From assembly GCF_943912555.1 (NCBI RefSeq), contig NZ_CALTUR010000038.1, forward strand, positions 1-14,285: a stretch of DNA of 14,285 nucleotides, written 5' to 3'. Below, piece after piece: positions 13,673 through 14,285 of this stretch. The DNA comes from an uncultured Streptococcus sp. (GTDB lineage: Bacteria > Bacillota > Bacilli > Lactobacillales > Streptococcaceae). Numbering within the stretch: position 1 is the first letter of the stretch; every line of letters starts with the position of its first letter. A model generated the notes under the pieces. The model was not told the origin of the DNA and ran no database searches. It saw only the letters and a program-made list of their open reading frames with translations. The position numbers and the translations under genes were made by a program.

Positions 13673-13728
13673 AAGATTTGTTCTCTTTTCTATTCTTAAA
13701 TTTTCAGAATTTTTCATCTGACTATACT

Positions 13729-13757
13729 AGTATACCTGCTTGAGAAAACGAATGCAA
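13729..13757 (-). promoter_or_regulatory. Promoter of trhO
   Basis: TTGCAT (13752-13757), 17 bases, TATACT (13729-13734) on the minus strand. The predicted start of transcription near 13722 gives a leader of about 50 bases. Confidence 0.55.
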
Positions 13758-13804
13758 TTTATTTGACTGGAAATTTTTAGAAAGCGACCTGTCCCTACAC
13801 TTCT

Positions 13805-14101
13805 TCAGTAACCATAGCGAATAGCTGATAATTCTCTCAATTTTTTAATCTGCTCAGCTTGACTTTTTGACAAAGTCAGCTTATTGTCAATCAACACACG
13901 TGAGATGTCAACATTCATTTGACTCAAAATAAATGGAGTAGAGGTCCCATCTTCCTCTAATCGTCTTTTATAACTCACTAACAGATTTTTCAAAGGAGCA
14001 AGTTGAGGCGTATTGTTTATATCTTCCAGTAGGTAATCTATGATCGTCATGGCTTCACAACGCCTTTCACTGCCTCCAGTAAACCATTTTAATGGTGTCA
14101 T
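13805..14101 (-). CDS. Bacteriocin immunity protein, enterocin A immunity family
   Basis: A 98-residue soluble, helical, basic protein of the EntA-immunity type (four-helix bundle). Family-like segments are LKWFTGGSERRCEAMTIID (4-22) near the start and TPFILSQMNVDISRVLIDNK (55-74) followed by TLSKSQAEQIKKL (76-88) and the end IRYGY. Such proteins protect the cell from class II bacteriocins, in several cases by guarding the mannose-PTS receptor on the inner side of the membrane. The start at 14101 is fixed by AGGAGG 9 bases upstream; an ATG at 14125 precedes that ribosome site and is not used. No bacteriocin gene with a double-glycine leader lies beside it in the window. No clear terminator separates it from trhO, 132 bases downstream. 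Confidence 0.83.
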   Translation of the reverse strand: MTPLKWFTGGSERRCEAMTIIDYLLEDINNTPQLAPLKNLLVSYKRRLEEDGTSTPFILSQMNVDISRVLIDNKLTLSKSQAEQIKKLRELSAIRYGY

Positions 14102-14167
14102 TCTTATTTTCCTCCTGAAACTCACTTATAAATTTGATAAACTATCATTCCTAACGCTCGTGCCAGT

Positions 14168-14197
14168 ATTTTACCACACCCTATGTAAAAAAGTCAG
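14168..14197 (-). promoter_or_regulatory. Promoter of the immunity gene
   Basis: On the minus strand CTGACT (14192-14197), 18 bases, then TAAAAT (14168-14173) with a TGG extended element. It gives a leader of about 60 bases. No competence-type (TACGAATA) box is visible here. Confidence 0.5.
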
Positions 14198-14251
14198 CAG
14201 AAATGGTAAGGTCGCTACAATATTATTGATAAGGTAACTTCTCAAAGTAAC

Positions 14252-14276
14252 TTCCACTTGGCTAGCCGAAGTGGAA
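14252..14276. repeat. Near-perfect 25-base palindrome at the window edge
   Basis: TTCCACTT (14252-14259) and AAGTGGAA (14269-14276) surround GGCTAGCC, itself palindromic, plus one G. It can form a strong hairpin, but neither side has a clear T-run. An 8-base direct repeat GTAACTTC (14234-14241, 14247-14254) adjoins it. It may be a terminator or operator for a gene beyond the window. Confidence 0.5.
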
Positions 14277-14285
14277 ATTAGTCTA

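Noticed and set aside
13673..13717. In-frame upstream extension of TrhO by 15 residues
   Set aside because: The ATG at 13717 is almost at the predicted transcription start and has no ribosome binding site. The family's own start is [11 protein letters not shown].
13783..14216. AGCGACCT (13783-13790) and AGGTCGCT (14209-14216) as inverted ends flanking the immunity gene
   Set aside because: Only 8 bases, with no match outside them and no target-site duplication. Chance is the better explanation; not evidence of a mobile cassette.
14040..14237. Rightward 65-codon frame over the start of the immunity gene
   Set aside because: It is antisense to the immunity gene's ribosome site and promoter, has no ribosome binding site of its own, and no recognisable leader or bacteriocin feature.

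Overview
The window looks like chromosomal DNA of a mitis-group Streptococcus, most probably S. pneumoniae or a very close relative. Reasons are the AT-rich base composition, strong AGGAGG-type ribosome binding sites, many extended -10 promoters, and a gene order that matches what I remember of the pneumococcal region around SP_0094 to SP_0107, read in reverse. That locus match is from memory and was not searched.

Left end (1-1213): a divergent quorum-sensing pair. An Rgg/MutR-type regulator reads rightward. A very short gene reading leftward encodes a 28-residue hydrophobic peptide ending in a Trp-X-Trp motif, which is the published hallmark of the RtgR/RtgS pheromone system. The start of another leftward gene lies at the window edge. 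A perfect 15-bp direct repeat sits between the two genes.

Next (1237-4430): a leftward secreted LysM protein with a lysozyme-like C-terminus, then a rightward operon of the two L-serine dehydratase subunits (sdaAB, sdaAA) and a HAD phosphatase, closed by a strong hairpin terminator.

4436-7202 holds two leftward envelope-sugar genes, a membrane-anchored UDP-GlcNAc 4,6-dehydratase (CapD/WbpM/PglF family) and a family 2 glycosyltransferase. In pneumococcus these have been proposed to act in teichoic acid repeat synthesis. A CynX/NimT-type MFS exporter follows on the other strand (7358-8524).

8551-11666 is a compact module: a PadR-type repressor, a HAAS/DUF1700 membrane protein, a DUF4097 ('toastrack') membrane protein, and a separately promoted acidic multi-pass membrane protein. 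The PadR promoter is bracketed by a 22/23 direct repeat, and the last gene has a matching TTACAT/ATGTAA dyad upstream. I infer an autoregulated envelope-sensing system.

Right end (11671-14285), all leftward: a DUF4299 protein, the rhodanese-type tRNA hydroxylase TrhO, and a solitary enterocin-A-type bacteriocin immunity gene with no bacteriocin beside it. The last bases hold a near-perfect palindrome of unknown role. No rRNA, tRNA, IS element, CRISPR array, phage attachment site or BOX/RUP repeat was recognised, and there is no gene-free stretch longer than 300 bases.
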